A DNA stretch of 64,000 bases from an uncultured Muribaculaceae bacterium (GTDB lineage: Bacteria; Bacteroidota; Bacteroidia; Bacteroidales; Muribaculaceae): assembly GCA_910587075.1 (NCBI GenBank), contig CAJUKE010000004.1, positions 58,933 through 122,932 on the forward strand. The letters are read 5' to 3'. Numbering within the stretch: the first letter of the stretch is position 1; every line of letters begins with the position of its first letter. The translations under genes and the position numbers were made by a program. The notes beneath the pieces are model-generated. The model was given only the letters and a program-made list of their open reading frames with translations, had not been told where the DNA came from and did no database searches. Below are positions 37,234 to 45,734 of the stretch, piece by piece.

Positions 37234-37797
37234 ATGAAAAAATGGATTCTTGCTCTCATAGTTGCAATCTTTGCCTCTATGACTGCTTTCGCTCAAGAAC
37301 AAGCCAAGGATGCTATTCCTGAATCAAAGAGCAAAGCAGTAGAGTTCCTCAAAGCAGATGGTTCTCTTCTTATCAAAGAGTTCTACGACCTTGATATAAT
37401 CAAAGGCGTAGAGTGTCAAGTCCTCGTTATCACTAACGTGGTCACAAAGAAGAAACTCGGTTGCCTCCGTCTGGAAACCCGGTATAGCAGTTCTTATTCC
37501 AAGGATAGCTATATTGGCACATTGGATTCTGATGAGCTTGACGCATGCATCCAATCCCTACAATATATCAAAGACACATTACTCCCATCAACTCCCGAAG
37601 TTTATACCGAGGTTGAGTATAAGACAAACGATGGCGTGAAGTTTGGCGCATATTACGCAAATAACAAATGGACGGCCTATGTTTATACAAAGGGATATAC
37701 CTCTCGTTCAGCAGCTTTCCTCAATGCGGAGAATATCGATAAGTTCATCGAAGTGATGCGACACGCAAAAGCTCTGATTGCTGAGAAAACAGCTTAA
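37234..37797 (+). CDS. secreted protein of unknown function
   Basis: A 187-aa protein with a signal peptide (MKKWILALIVAIFASMTAFAQ) and a mature part of about 165 residues rich in beta-type sequence: LVITNVVTKKKLGCLRLETR and VEYKTNDGVKFGAYYANNKWTAYVYTKG. No family was recognised. The start at 37234 is chosen for its signal peptide; the frame extends to 37192 inside the previous gene. It lies 25 bases after the WG-repeat gene and is followed by a clear terminator. Confidence 0.7.
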   Translation: MKKWILALIVAIFASMTAFAQEQAKDAIPESKSKAVEFLKADGSLLIKEFYDLDIIKGVECQVLVITNVVTKKKLGCLRLETRYSSSYSKDSYIGTLDSDELDACIQSLQYIKDTLLPSTPEVYTEVEYKTNDGVKFGAYYANNKWTAYVYTKGYTSRSAAFLNAENIDKFIEVMRHAKALIAEKTA

Positions 37798-37821
37798 TAA
37801 CATCAACGACAATACCACATG

Positions 37822-37856
37822 AGACTCTCGGAGAAGTCCGAGAGTCTTTGTTTTTG
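37822..37856 (+). terminator. terminator after the WG-repeat unit
   Basis: An 11-bp stem (AGACTCTCGGA and complement), 4-base loop and a run of T residues (TTTGTTTTTG), 25 bases after the 187-aa gene. Confidence 0.88.
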
Positions 37857-37935
37857 TAACCCTCTTAACTGTCTGAGATTGCGGAACTATCGCACCGGGA
37901 AGGATCGGATGCCCGGAGAACCGTTAGTGAACTGA

Positions 37936-38055
37936 AGGAGAACAGCTAAAGAACAGTTGAATGGCGAGATAAATGGCGAGAGTGACGAAATAAATGGGGA
38001 TATAAACGGGGAGATAAATTGTATGTGTGAGGAGATAAATGAGGAGATTCCTTAA
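37936..38055 (+). pseudogene. remnant of a protein with GEIN/GDIN tetrapeptide repeats
   Basis: A 39-residue reading frame that ends the island on the plus strand: RRTAKEQLNGEINGESDEIN, then GDINGEINCMCEEINEEIP. Tetra- or heptapeptide repeats of this kind occur at the C-terminus of some Bacteroidetes ATP-dependent or Fic-type proteins. A stop (37933-37935) lies directly upstream, so this is a decayed end, not a complete gene. It ends 4 bases into the opposite ATPase stop. Confidence 0.35.
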
Positions 38056-39470
38056 TCATCGAATAAGTTGTCAGCCACCACCTCACTCTGAACCATTGAA
38101 GAATATTCTGTGGGGGCAAGACCGTATCCAGTTATCATCGTAAGATGTATGGCCTTTTTTGTTTTAAGAGAGTTGGCGAGAGCGTCCACTTTATTTTGCA
38201 GTGATAAACTATCCTTTTTGTGTATGGCGAATTTTCCTGTTTGATACTTCATTTCACATAAGGTGATGACACCATCTTCGCGATCGATGAGCAGGTCAAT
38301 CTGCGCGCCCGGTGTTTCATCTTCCTTTTTCTGCCATGAATGGACTGTGGTTATGACTCCACTTATTCCCAATCTCTTCCTTATCTGGTCAATATGTATA
38401 AGACAAACTCGTTCGAAGGCAATGCCGGTCCATGAATTGAATTTCGGTTTACCTTGCAACTTAACCCAAATGGGACCTGTTGTCATGGAATGTGACTTCA
38501 TGAATCTGAAATAGAAAAGTGTGAAAGAGTCAATCAATTGAAATATCGAGCCCTTCTTTGCTTTACCAATCATTGTGTATCGTCTTATGAAGTCACATTG
38601 TTCAAGTTCATCAAGATATTTCGTCAGCTTGCCTCCGTCATTTAGTTTCGCGGCTTCTGCTATCTCGTCTCGGGACATACCACATTTCTTAGTTGCGAGA
38701 GCGGTGATAATTGCGACGTATGGTTCAGGATGCTTGAAAAGTGAAGAATAAAGTTTGTTAAATTCATCAGTCATTTCACCACCCCTTGTAAAACACAGGG
38801 AATCTATATTCTGTGGCTGGCTAAGGTCCTTTTGCAGTAGGCTCCAGTAGTAGGGAATGCCGCCCATTATCATGTAATTCATCAATATATCCCGGCGGCT
38901 CATACGAAGATTGTATGATGCGGCAAGACGTTCGCACTCACCTAATGTAAATGGTCTCAGATAAATTTGATGAGTCACTCGATTGTGCAAACCTCCGTGA
39001 TTGTTGACAACGTTGTTTATAATCCAAGAAGTGGCGCTTCCGCACACAATTAGAAGGACATCATCGCGCAAAGCGGCAAATCCGTTCCAAAAATGCTCCA
39101 ATGCAGCCAAAAACCGTGAACGGTGGGTATCCATCCACGGCAACTCATCAAGAAACACCACTTTCTTTCCTTTCTTTCTGGACGCTTTTATCAGGATGCT
39201 TAAGCTATCTAATGCCTCAAACCAATTCCGAGGCTTCTCTTTGAGCGTCAATCCGGCTTTCGTCAATGAAGACGAAAAATTATTCAGTTGGACTTCGGTC
39301 GGAGCATCGGCTATTCCAGTATGCAGGAAGGTAAATTTGCTGTTGAACACTTCCTTTATTAAAAAGGTCTTACCAACACGCCGTCTACCGTAGACCGCCA
39401 CAAACTCAGATTTCTCGGAATTATAGGCATCTTGAAGGCGCCTCTTTTCTATGTCTCTCGCTATTAACAT
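38052..39470 (-). CDS. AAA ATPase with C-terminal DUF234 (PD-(D/E)XK-like) domain
   Basis: A 472-aa protein. The N-terminal AAA domain has Walker A GRRRVGKTFLIKE at about residues 28-40 and Walker B KVVFLDELPWMD at about residues 102-113. A winged-helix middle part (GMSRDEIAEAAKLNDGG KLTKYLDEL) follows. The C-terminal DUF234 domain has GAQIDLLIDREDGVITLCEMKY, in which Asp, Glu and Lys fit a PD-(D/E)XK nuclease-like core. Members are scattered in genomic islands of bacteria and archaea; the role is unknown. An exact -7 box lies 23 bases upstream. Confidence 0.85.
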   Translation of the reverse strand: MLIARDIEKRRLQDAYNSEKSEFVAVYGRRRVGKTFLIKEVFNSKFTFLHTGIADAPTEVQLNNFSSSLTKAGLTLKEKPRNWFEALDSLSILIKASRKKGKKVVFLDELPWMDTHRSRFLAALEHFWNGFAALRDDVLLIVCGSATSWIINNVVNNHGGLHNRVTHQIYLRPFTLGECERLAASYNLRMSRRDILMNYMIMGGIPYYWSLLQKDLSQPQNIDSLCFTRGGEMTDEFNKLYSSLFKHPEPYVAIITALATKKCGMSRDEIAEAAKLNDGGKLTKYLDELEQCDFIRRYTMIGKAKKGSIFQLIDSFTLFYFRFMKSHSMTTGPIWVKLQGKPKFNSWTGIAFERVCLIHIDQIRKRLGISGVITTVHSWQKKEDETPGAQIDLLIDREDGVITLCEMKYQTGKFAIHKKDSLSLQNKVDALANSLKTKKAIHLTMITGYGLAPTEYSSMVQSEVVADNLFDD

Positions 39471-39794
39471 TGCTATCCTTGTTTTTACGATGCAAAGATA
39501 ATGACTTATTTTGGAATATGGTACGAAATGTGTGGAAATAATGCAGATTTCGTACCCTATTATCGGATGTCAACTACTTGGAATATGGTTTGGTTCGTTT
39601 GCGCAGACCCATTGAAATAATCACGGAGTGTGTTCACGATATAAAGTTTGAACACAATTTGAACACAACTCCATTGTTTCAAGAGGTCTCATGCGATGTT
39701 GCGACAATCTCAATACATATACAAACATCTGATACTTTGCAACAACCATAAGCAATCATAGAAATTCACAGAATTTCTCCATATCACTTGACTA
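39471..39794. other. AT-rich stretch right of the ATPase
   Basis: No gene. It carries the ATPase promoter at its left end and marks the right edge of the AT-rich island, near 39.8 kb. Confidence 0.5.
39493..39500 (-). promoter_or_regulatory. -7 box of the ATPase gene
   Basis: Minus-strand TATCTTTG matches TAnnTTTG exactly. Confidence 0.6.
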
Positions 39795-39839
39795 ATAATA
39801 AGGAGGCTGTGTCATACTAGACGCAGCCTCCTTATTTAT
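39795..39839 (-). terminator. terminator of ridA
   Basis: A stem (AAGGAGGCTG and complement, extended by further pairs) lies 22 bases after the ridA stop, and is followed on the minus strand by CTTATTATTAG. Confidence 0.75.
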
Positions 39840-39861
39840 GGGTGTTTTGTGGGGGACGGGG

Positions 39862-40236
39862 TTATTTGGCGGCGAGGACTTCGATTTCGACGAGGACCTG
39901 CTTGGGGAGCTCGCGCACGGCCACGGCGCTGCGGGCGGGGAAGGGGGCGGTGAACGCTTCGGCGTAAACGGCGTTCATGGCGGCGAAGTCACCCATGTCG
40001 GCAAGGTAGACGGTGGTCTTCACCACGTTGTCCATCCCCAGGCCGGCGGCTTCGAGGATGGCCTTGACGTTGGCGAGGCTCTGGCGGGTCTGCTCGGTGA
40101 TCCCTTCGGGGATTTCGCCGGTAGCGGGGTTGATGGGTATCTGGCCGGAGGCGAACACGAAGGGTCCGCAGTCGATAGCCTGGCTGTAGGGGCCGATGGC
40201 GCCGGGGGCGTTCTGGGTGGCAATCTGGTTTTTCAT
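39862..40236 (-). CDS. ridA: RidA family enamine/imine deaminase
   Basis: A 124-aa YjgF/RidA protein, which hydrolyses reactive enamines and imines formed by PLP enzymes. The family motifs are visible: NAPGAIGPYSQAI, VFASGQIPINPATGEIP, TRQSLANVKAILEAAG, and the Arg-containing FPARSAVAV with the terminal PKQVLVEIEVLA. The Arg at about residue 105 is the conserved carboxylate-binding one. The start at 40236 gives the normal length. Confidence 0.95.
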   Translation of the reverse strand: MKNQIATQNAPGAIGPYSQAIDCGPFVFASGQIPINPATGEIPEGITEQTRQSLANVKAILEAAGLGMDNVVKTTVYLADMGDFAAMNAVYAEAFTAPFPARSAVAVRELPKQVLVEIEVLAAK

Positions 40237-40287
40237 TTCGGTTTGGTTTGGGTTAAAGTAATTGTTCAAAATTATTTTATACTAACG

Positions 40288-40430
40288 GGTCTGATTATTT
40301 CAATATTTCTCCGGCAAAATTTTTGAATCTTTTCCTCTCTTCATCAGTCGTGTAGCTCGCTACACTCCTTCTTCATCGAGAAAAATCTCCTAAAAATTTT
40401 CCTCGGATAAATATTAAAATAATTTCGACC
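40288..40430. repeat. long imperfect palindrome after yihY
   Basis: A 143-bp inverted repeat with arms of about 38 bases (GGTCTGATTATTTC... and its partner ending TAATTTCGACC), with a central small hairpin GTGTAGC-TC-GCTACAC. It starts right after the yihY stop. A related structure follows the rubrerythrin gene. Confidence 0.75.
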
Positions 40431-40432
40431 AA

Positions 40433-41812
40433 TTACTTAAAAGAGTTGATATTGATGTTCTTTATGAGTATCTTCGATGCGTCGGACTCCATTGAGTCCT
40501 CGGCGGAGTCAACCGCTTCCGACAGCTTCGCGAACCGCTTGTCGAAGTCGGGGATGAAGTCGTCGGTGCCGTGCGACCGTATGGCGCGTATGGCGTCGCC
40601 GAGGGTCAGGCCTGAGGGGTCGGTCGCTGGCGAGAGGGCAGTCTGCTCGTCGCCCGGATGGGCAACGACCCTCTGCAGCAGTCCGCACCCGGTGAGTTTC
40701 CTCGCCGCGGCGTTGACCAGGGGCATGGGTATGCCGTAGGTTTTCGATATGGAGAGCTCGTCGAGCGGGGGCTCGCCGTTGGTGAAGCGGTTTACCGCGA
40801 CGGTGAGCACCGCGAGGTCGATTTCCGAGCGGTAGTCGTCAGAGATGCGCTCGATTCGGTCGGAGAAGGCGAACTGCACTATGTTCTGCGACGAGTAGCA
40901 GAGCACCGCTCCGGCGAGCGTGATCAGCCATACGAGCTGGAGCCATATGAGGAGCAGCGGCAGGAAGGCGAACGAGCCGTAGATGGCGTTGTAGCGCATC
41001 ACATACACCTGGCCGCTCACGAACAGCCACTGGAGCACCAGGAATCCTGTGCCGGCGAGCACACCCGAAAGCAGCGCGTTGGAAATCTTAACCTTGGCGT
41101 TGGGGATGAGCATATAGGTGCCGGCGAAGAAGAGCCATACGAGCACCAGGGAGGCTATGTCGAGGGCAACGCTGAACACCGGCGAGAGGAATTTCAGCGG
41201 GGTAGCGTTCTGCAGCGTGGTCGACATGAACACCGTGATGCCGCTGGCGCAGATCATCAGTACCGGGAGTATCAGGAAGATGGCCGTGTAGTCGGTGATT
41301 TTGCGCCAGAACGAGCGCCCCTTGGGCACGCCCCAGATTTTGTTGAAAGAGTCCTCGACCGACGACAGAAGCGAGATCAGGGTCCAGAGCAGGAACACGA
41401 TGCCGACCCCCACGAATATCCCCTCCGAGGAGGTCGCGAGGTAGGAATCGACGAATCCCAGGGCCGTCTCAAGCGCTTTGCGCTGCGCCGGGAAGGAGGC
41501 CATCAGCTGCGACTGCACCAGGTTCTGGAACCCGAAGCCGCGGGCTATGGCGAACAGGAGCGCGAGCGCTGGCACCACGGCGAGTATCGTCTGGTAGGTG
41601 AGGGCGCTGGCCCGGTTCTGCAGGTCGCTGTCGAAGAATGAGCGCACCGAAAGGTTGATGGTTTTCAGCGTGTTCACCTTCCAGCCCGCGCGGGTGTCGC
41701 TCCACACTCCGGCGGTCAGGTAGTCGTAGGCGGCTTTTAGCCGCTCGGCGAGCGAGGGCTTTTTGGCGGGGGCGTCGGCGGGGGCGCCGGTGTCGGGTCG
41801 GGATTCGGTCAT
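40433..41812 (-). CDS. YihY/UPF0761-family membrane protein
   Basis: A 459-aa protein. The N-terminal 70 residues are cytoplasmic. From about residue 75 there are six membrane segments in the YihY/BrkB pattern, with FFDSDLQNRASALTYQTILAVVPALALLFA and the GxGFxxLQWLF-type GTGFLVLQWLFV. The C-terminal 130 residues form a cytoplasmic domain with an HTH-like part. The transported substrate is unknown. It starts 13 bases after the DUF4293 gene. Confidence 0.9.
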   Translation of the reverse strand: MTESRPDTGAPADAPAKKPSLAERLKAAYDYLTAGVWSDTRAGWKVNTLKTINLSVRSFFDSDLQNRASALTYQTILAVVPALALLFAIARGFGFQNLVQSQLMASFPAQRKALETALGFVDSYLATSSEGIFVGVGIVFLLWTLISLLSSVEDSFNKIWGVPKGRSFWRKITDYTAIFLILPVLMICASGITVFMSTTLQNATPLKFLSPVFSVALDIASLVLVWLFFAGTYMLIPNAKVKISNALLSGVLAGTGFLVLQWLFVSGQVYVMRYNAIYGSFAFLPLLLIWLQLVWLITLAGAVLCYSSQNIVQFAFSDRIERISDDYRSEIDLAVLTVAVNRFTNGEPPLDELSISKTYGIPMPLVNAAARKLTGCGLLQRVVAHPGDEQTALSPATDPSGLTLGDAIRAIRSHGTDDFIPDFDKRFAKLSEAVDSAEDSMESDASKILIKNININSFK

Positions 41813-41825
41813 AACGGTCGGGGTG

Positions 41826-42254
41826 TTATCGCAGCCGGTCGGCGGCGCGGAGCAGCTTCTCGTCGCGGCGGATGCCCCGGTAGGCCATCGCCGCGAAAAT
41901 CAGCGCCCCGAGCAGCAGCAGTACCGAGCCGCCGATCTCCACGCGGGCAGCCTCGCTGCCGCCGTTGAGGGCGACGGTGACGGTCACCACGGCCACCACG
42001 CAGATCAGCAGCATCGACAGCAGGGTCACCGTTTTCTGTCGGCGCGTGTTCTTGTAAAGGAATATGGCTATGAACAGCAGCAGCGCCACAAGGCCGTTTA
42101 CGATGGCCAGAACGGGGAAATCGGCCATTGTCAGGTTGGCCACGGCAAGCTCGGCTGCCGGGTCGGTGACCACGGCAACGGGCACGAAACAGAACATTGC
42201 CACGAGGATGGCGGCGAAAAGCAGCCATACCGACTGCCAGCGTTGTATTACCAT
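41826..42254 (-). CDS. DUF4293 membrane protein
   Basis: A 142-aa protein starting MVIQRWQSVWLLFAAIL. Four membrane segments follow the usual DUF4293 pattern, ending in a charged helix (GIRRDEKLLRAADRLR). The N-terminal MxQRxQSxxL motif is typical. It is upstream of yihY in the same operon, with its own -7 box at 42292-42299. Confidence 0.88.
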   Translation of the reverse strand: MVIQRWQSVWLLFAAILVAMFCFVPVAVVTDPAAELAVANLTMADFPVLAIVNGLVALLLFIAIFLYKNTRRQKTVTLLSMLLICVVAVVTVTVALNGGSEAARVEIGGSVLLLLGALIFAAMAYRGIRRDEKLLRAADRLR

Positions 42255-42291
42255 TTTTTTGTCAGTTTTTTGTTTGATGAGGTTGTGCCTG

Positions 42292-42299
42292 CAAATTTA
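42292..42299 (-). promoter_or_regulatory. -7 box of the DUF4293-yihY operon
   Basis: Minus-strand TAAATTTG matches TAnnTTTG exactly. Confidence 0.6.
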
Positions 42300-42330
42300 A
42301 CGAAAAATTCCGTAGTGCGGTTCACATCTG

Positions 42331-42373
42331 TTTTTAAACAGGCGCTCCGGCGGCAGGGTGCCGGGGGAGCGCC
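42331..42373 (-). terminator. terminator of the TPR gene
   Basis: A 14-bp GC-rich stem with loop AGGGT is followed on the minus strand by TGTTTAAAAA, right after the TPR gene stop. Confidence 0.75.
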
Positions 42374-42380
42374 ACCCGGC

Positions 42381-44627
42381 TCACGACAGCTCGTAGAGTA
42401 TCGAGTCGGTGATCAGCGGGAGCAGCTTCGGGTCGACCCCGATGCGCAGCAGCGCCTGGGAGTCGCTCCGCATATCGGCTATGAACCCCTCGACGGCCTC
42501 CTGGCGCGAGGCGTTCTCCCCCGAGGTGCCCGGCTTGGCCGGGTCGCGGCGGGCGGTGATGTTGAGCTTGTAGAAGTTCATCGCCTCGCGGAAGCGGCGC
42601 TCGGCCAGCGAGAGGTGCCCTAAGTTGAGGTAGTCGGCGGGTATCGGGTCGTGCCCGGCGATCAGCCGCTCGTAGTACTTGCGGCTCTGCTCCAGCTCGC
42701 GGCGCATCAGCAGCGCCCAGGCCAGGGGGCGGAGCGCCTTGCCCGACCGCGGGTCGAGGTAGTCGGCCTTGTAGAGGGCGCGGGTGGCGTCGTCGTACTC
42801 TTCGAGCTGGAGGTGGCAGTGGCCGCGGAGCAGGGCGTTGGCCCCTTTGTCGGGCTCGATGGCTTCGAGGCGGTCAAGCGCGGCCAGCGCCTCGCGGGCC
42901 CTCCCCGCCGAGAGGTAGCCTCTGGCGAGGCGGCGCAGGGTCCAGGCGCTCCCGGAGTTGAGCATATCGGCCTGCTCGAAGGCGCGCAGGGCCTCCTCGG
43001 AGCGGCCTAAGCGCTGGAGGGCGTGGCCGATCTTCTGGTAGAGCGCGTCGGAGGTCTCCCCCTCGCGCTCAAGCACTCGGAACGCGGCCAGGGCCTCGGC
43101 GAAATACTTATGGCGGAAGTAGAACTCCCCGACGACCCCGAGGGTCGAGCTGTCGCTCACGTCGGGGGCGATGGCGGGGATCTCAACGAGGCTGACACCG
43201 TCGGCAAACGGGTTAAAGAACTCACCCTTGCGCCGGAAGAGGTTGAAGAAGCGGTAGAGGTTCTGCACCTGCTTGTTGATCACGTTGCGGCGGTCTGCTG
43301 CGCGGGCGTTTAGGGCCTCGGCCTGCGCCTGGGCCATCTGGTCGCCGTGCTGTTCGAGCTGCCCCATCATCATCCGCGCCTGTTCCGGGGGCATCTGCGA
43401 GAGCTGCAGGGCCACGGAGTATTTGTCGCTGTCGTTGAGAAACGGCATCGGTTCGAGGAACGACGCGAACTTCGCCGCCGGCCCGGCGAACTCCGAGCGG
43501 TCGGCGTGGAAGGGGATGAACCAGTTGGCGGCGTCGGAGAAGAACTGGTGGCTCTTCATGGAGCCGAAGGTGCTCATCATGATGTCGCCCCCCTCCATCG
43601 TGATCTCGCTGATTTCGCGCATCTTGTCAGCGAGGCCCGACTTCTCGAAAAGCTCCTCCCACTCGGGATTCTCCTCGATGCTCTCCGGGTCGAGCTCCCC
43701 GAGGTTGGCCTTGCCGAGCTTCTTCTCCAGGTCGGGGCGGAGGCGCATCATCGTGGGCATCAGCTCGTCGCGCATCTTGGCCGTGAGGCGCTCGGTGTCG
43801 CGTGTGCGGGCCAGTTCCATATAGGCGGTGTGGAGGTCGGTTTTCCATCCGGGGAGCTCGCGTATGGCGTCGAGGCGGGCGCAGGCCCGGTCGTCGAGCG
43901 GTCGGTTGCGCCAGCGGTGGGCGGCAATCAGCATCGCGATCAGCGCCGTGGCGCCGCGTCGCCCCTCGGGAGCGGCTGCGTAGGCCTCCATAAGCAGTTC
44001 GAGTTTGGCCGGGTCGTGGAATTCCAGCTCGCCGAGCATCAGCGCCCCGATGAGCAGCTCGCCGAAATACGACGGCGCGACGGGCGACGCCAACGCGTCA
44101 CGCACGGCCTGCGCGTCGGCCCCGCTCAGCGGGTGCGTCACCCACAGACGGTTGAAGAGCCTCCGCTCCATCCCCTCCAGGGCCGAGCGCTCCTGCCTCC
44201 GCTCCCGTTCGTCGAGCCCCTTGGCGGCGATGGCCAGGGGTGACGCCGCCGAGGCTTGGCGGAGATAGTCGCCCAGGAGCGCCGCCGGAGTTTCCGCCGG
44301 GCGGAGTCGCTCGAAGCGCAGGGTGTTGTAATATAGCGAGGTGGAGTCGATGGCGCGGTTCTCGCGGTCGAGCATATCGGCCACTTCGAGCACCGTGTTG
44401 CCCAGCGCCTCCGCCATCTTGTCGCGTCCGGGGTCGTCGGCGCCCCGGGCGGCGTATTCAAGCATATAGCGGTAGTTCTCCTCGGCGCGGGCCACGCGGT
44501 CCGAGGCCTCCCACCTCATATTCCCCTCGGCCAGCGAACGCGTCAGGGCGAACGCCTCCCTCAGGCGCCTTTCGGCCACCAGCCGCGTCACCCGGTCCTT
44601 TATCTCGTTGAATATCTCTTGCTTCAT
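42381..44627 (-). CDS. large TPR-repeat protein
   Basis: A 748-aa soluble protein with no signal peptide. The N-terminal 450 residues are helical, rich in Arg and Glu, with segments such as MRLRPDLEKKLGKANLGELD. The C-terminal part has at least five TPR units (about residues 500-665): DALYQKIGHALQRLGRSEEA, SAWTLRRLARGYLSAGRAREA, and KALRPLAWALLMRRELEQSRKYY. A role in protein-protein assembly is likely; nothing more specific can be seen. It has an exact -7 box upstream. Confidence 0.8.
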   Translation of the reverse strand: MKQEIFNEIKDRVTRLVAERRLREAFALTRSLAEGNMRWEASDRVARAEENYRYMLEYAARGADDPGRDKMAEALGNTVLEVADMLDRENRAIDSTSLYYNTLRFERLRPAETPAALLGDYLRQASAASPLAIAAKGLDERERRQERSALEGMERRLFNRLWVTHPLSGADAQAVRDALASPVAPSYFGELLIGALMLGELEFHDPAKLELLMEAYAAAPEGRRGATALIAMLIAAHRWRNRPLDDRACARLDAIRELPGWKTDLHTAYMELARTRDTERLTAKMRDELMPTMMRLRPDLEKKLGKANLGELDPESIEENPEWEELFEKSGLADKMREISEITMEGGDIMMSTFGSMKSHQFFSDAANWFIPFHADRSEFAGPAAKFASFLEPMPFLNDSDKYSVALQLSQMPPEQARMMMGQLEQHGDQMAQAQAEALNARAADRRNVINKQVQNLYRFFNLFRRKGEFFNPFADGVSLVEIPAIAPDVSDSSTLGVVGEFYFRHKYFAEALAAFRVLEREGETSDALYQKIGHALQRLGRSEEALRAFEQADMLNSGSAWTLRRLARGYLSAGRAREALAALDRLEAIEPDKGANALLRGHCHLQLEEYDDATRALYKADYLDPRSGKALRPLAWALLMRRELEQSRKYYERLIAGHDPIPADYLNLGHLSLAERRFREAMNFYKLNITARRDPAKPGTSGENASRQEAVEGFIADMRSDSQALLRIGVDPKLLPLITDSILYELS

Positions 44628-44650
44628 TAATTTTTATATTTCTTACATTG

Positions 44651-44658
44651 CAAATATA
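44651..44658 (-). promoter_or_regulatory. -7 box of the TPR gene
   Basis: Minus-strand TATATTTG matches TAnnTTTG exactly, 24 bases before the start. Confidence 0.6.
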
Positions 44659-44847
44659 GCAAATATCTTGCCAAAAGAGTGAAAAATAAAGTCGTCAGCC
44701 TCTCCGAAATTTAAACAAACTTCGATTGCTTATTCGGGAAAAAGCCGTATATTCGCGTACCGCGTCCGGGGTTCCGGGCGCGGTTTCTCGACGAATCATC
44801 TGTTAATTCCCGACGAATCAACTATTCATTATTTATATAACACTACA

Positions 44848-45405
44848 ATGGCAAAAAAATTCATCTGCACAGTGTGCGGCTACGTTCACGAAGGTGACGA
44901 AGCACCCGAAAAGTGCCCTCTCTGCGGCGCTCCCAAGTCGAAGTTCAAGGAAATGACTCCCGAGGAGGTTCTCCAGTTCGTTACCGAGCATGAAATCGGC
45001 GTGGCCAAGGGTTGCGACGAGGAAATGATCAAGGACCTCAACGCCCACTTCATGGGCGAATGCACCGAGGTTGGCATGTACCTGGCCATGTCGCGCCAGG
45101 CCGACCGCGAGGGTTATCCCGAAATCGCCGAGGCTTTCAAGCGCTACGCCTGGGAAGAGGCCGAGCACGCTTCGAAGTTCGCCGAACTCCTCGGCGACTG
45201 CGTTTGGGACACCAAGACCAACCTCTACAAGCGCATGATGGCTGAAGCCGGCGCCAACGCCGACAAGATGCGCATCGCCGCCAACGCCAAGAAGGCCAAC
45301 CTCGACGCCATCCACGACACCGTACACGAAATGGCTAAGGACGAGGCCCGCCACGGCCGCGGTTTCGCAGGTCTGTACGCACGCTACTTCGGCGACAACA
45401 AGTAA
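44848..45405 (+). CDS. rubrerythrin (reverse type, rubredoxin domain first)
   Basis: A 185-aa peroxide-scavenging protein. The N-terminal rubredoxin-like domain has FICTVCGYVHEGDEAPEKCPL with Cys7, Cys10, Cys23 and Cys26. The ferritin-like di-iron four-helix part follows: EMIKDLNAHFMGECTEVGMY, YAWEEAEHASKFAELL (ExxH) and MAKDEARHGRGFAGLY (ExxRH). In classical rubrerythrins the order is reversed. It is a typical oxygen-defence enzyme of anaerobes. A palindrome starts right after its stop. Confidence 0.94.
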   Translation: MAKKFICTVCGYVHEGDEAPEKCPLCGAPKSKFKEMTPEEVLQFVTEHEIGVAKGCDEEMIKDLNAHFMGECTEVGMYLAMSRQADREGYPEIAEAFKRYAWEEAEHASKFAELLGDCVWDTKTNLYKRMMAEAGANADKMRIAANAKKANLDAIHDTVHEMAKDEARHGRGFAGLYARYFGDNK

Positions 45406-45576
45406 GAAACTGTTTTAAAATTTTTTCATTGTAAATTTCTTCAGATTTTGAGGCTTTTTTGAGCGCTTTTTCCAATTCTCATCGGTCACGATGCCCGCAT
45501 CGCTCCCTCTTCAAATTGAAAAAATCATCTCAAAACAGCTCTCAAAATCTTTCGGAAAAAATTTTAAACAGTTTCT
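45405..45576. repeat. long imperfect palindrome after rubrerythrin
   Basis: A 172-bp inverted repeat. The outer arms AGAAACTGTTTTAAAATTTT and AAAATTTTAAACAGTTTCT pair almost perfectly and imperfect pairing runs on inward for about 80 bases, so an mRNA here would form one long hairpin. It begins at the stop codon. Confidence 0.85.
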
Positions 45577-45734
45577 AAACGACCTATCGCTTCCCCGGGC
45601 GCTTCGGTGCCTGGGGATACCGACCTTACGGGTCGCGGAGAGGCTCCGGCCTCGCCGCGGCCCGCTTTTTTATGGAAATGGGGAAGCCGCTCGCTTACGC
45701 TCGCTCAACCCGACGGCCCGTGGGTGGCCGAGGG
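45577..45734. other. GC-rich hairpin-rich stretch
   Basis: No gene. It has a partial stem ending in TTTTTT (about 45636-45671), a possible terminator for rubrerythrin, and a GAAGCCGCTCGCTTACGCTCGCTC segment that resembles a degenerate REP-like core. Confidence 0.4.

Noticed and set aside
37960..38050. CRISPR-like or tandem repeat array
   Set aside because: The short repeats code for GEIN-type tetrapeptides and have neither regular spacers nor a constant repeat.
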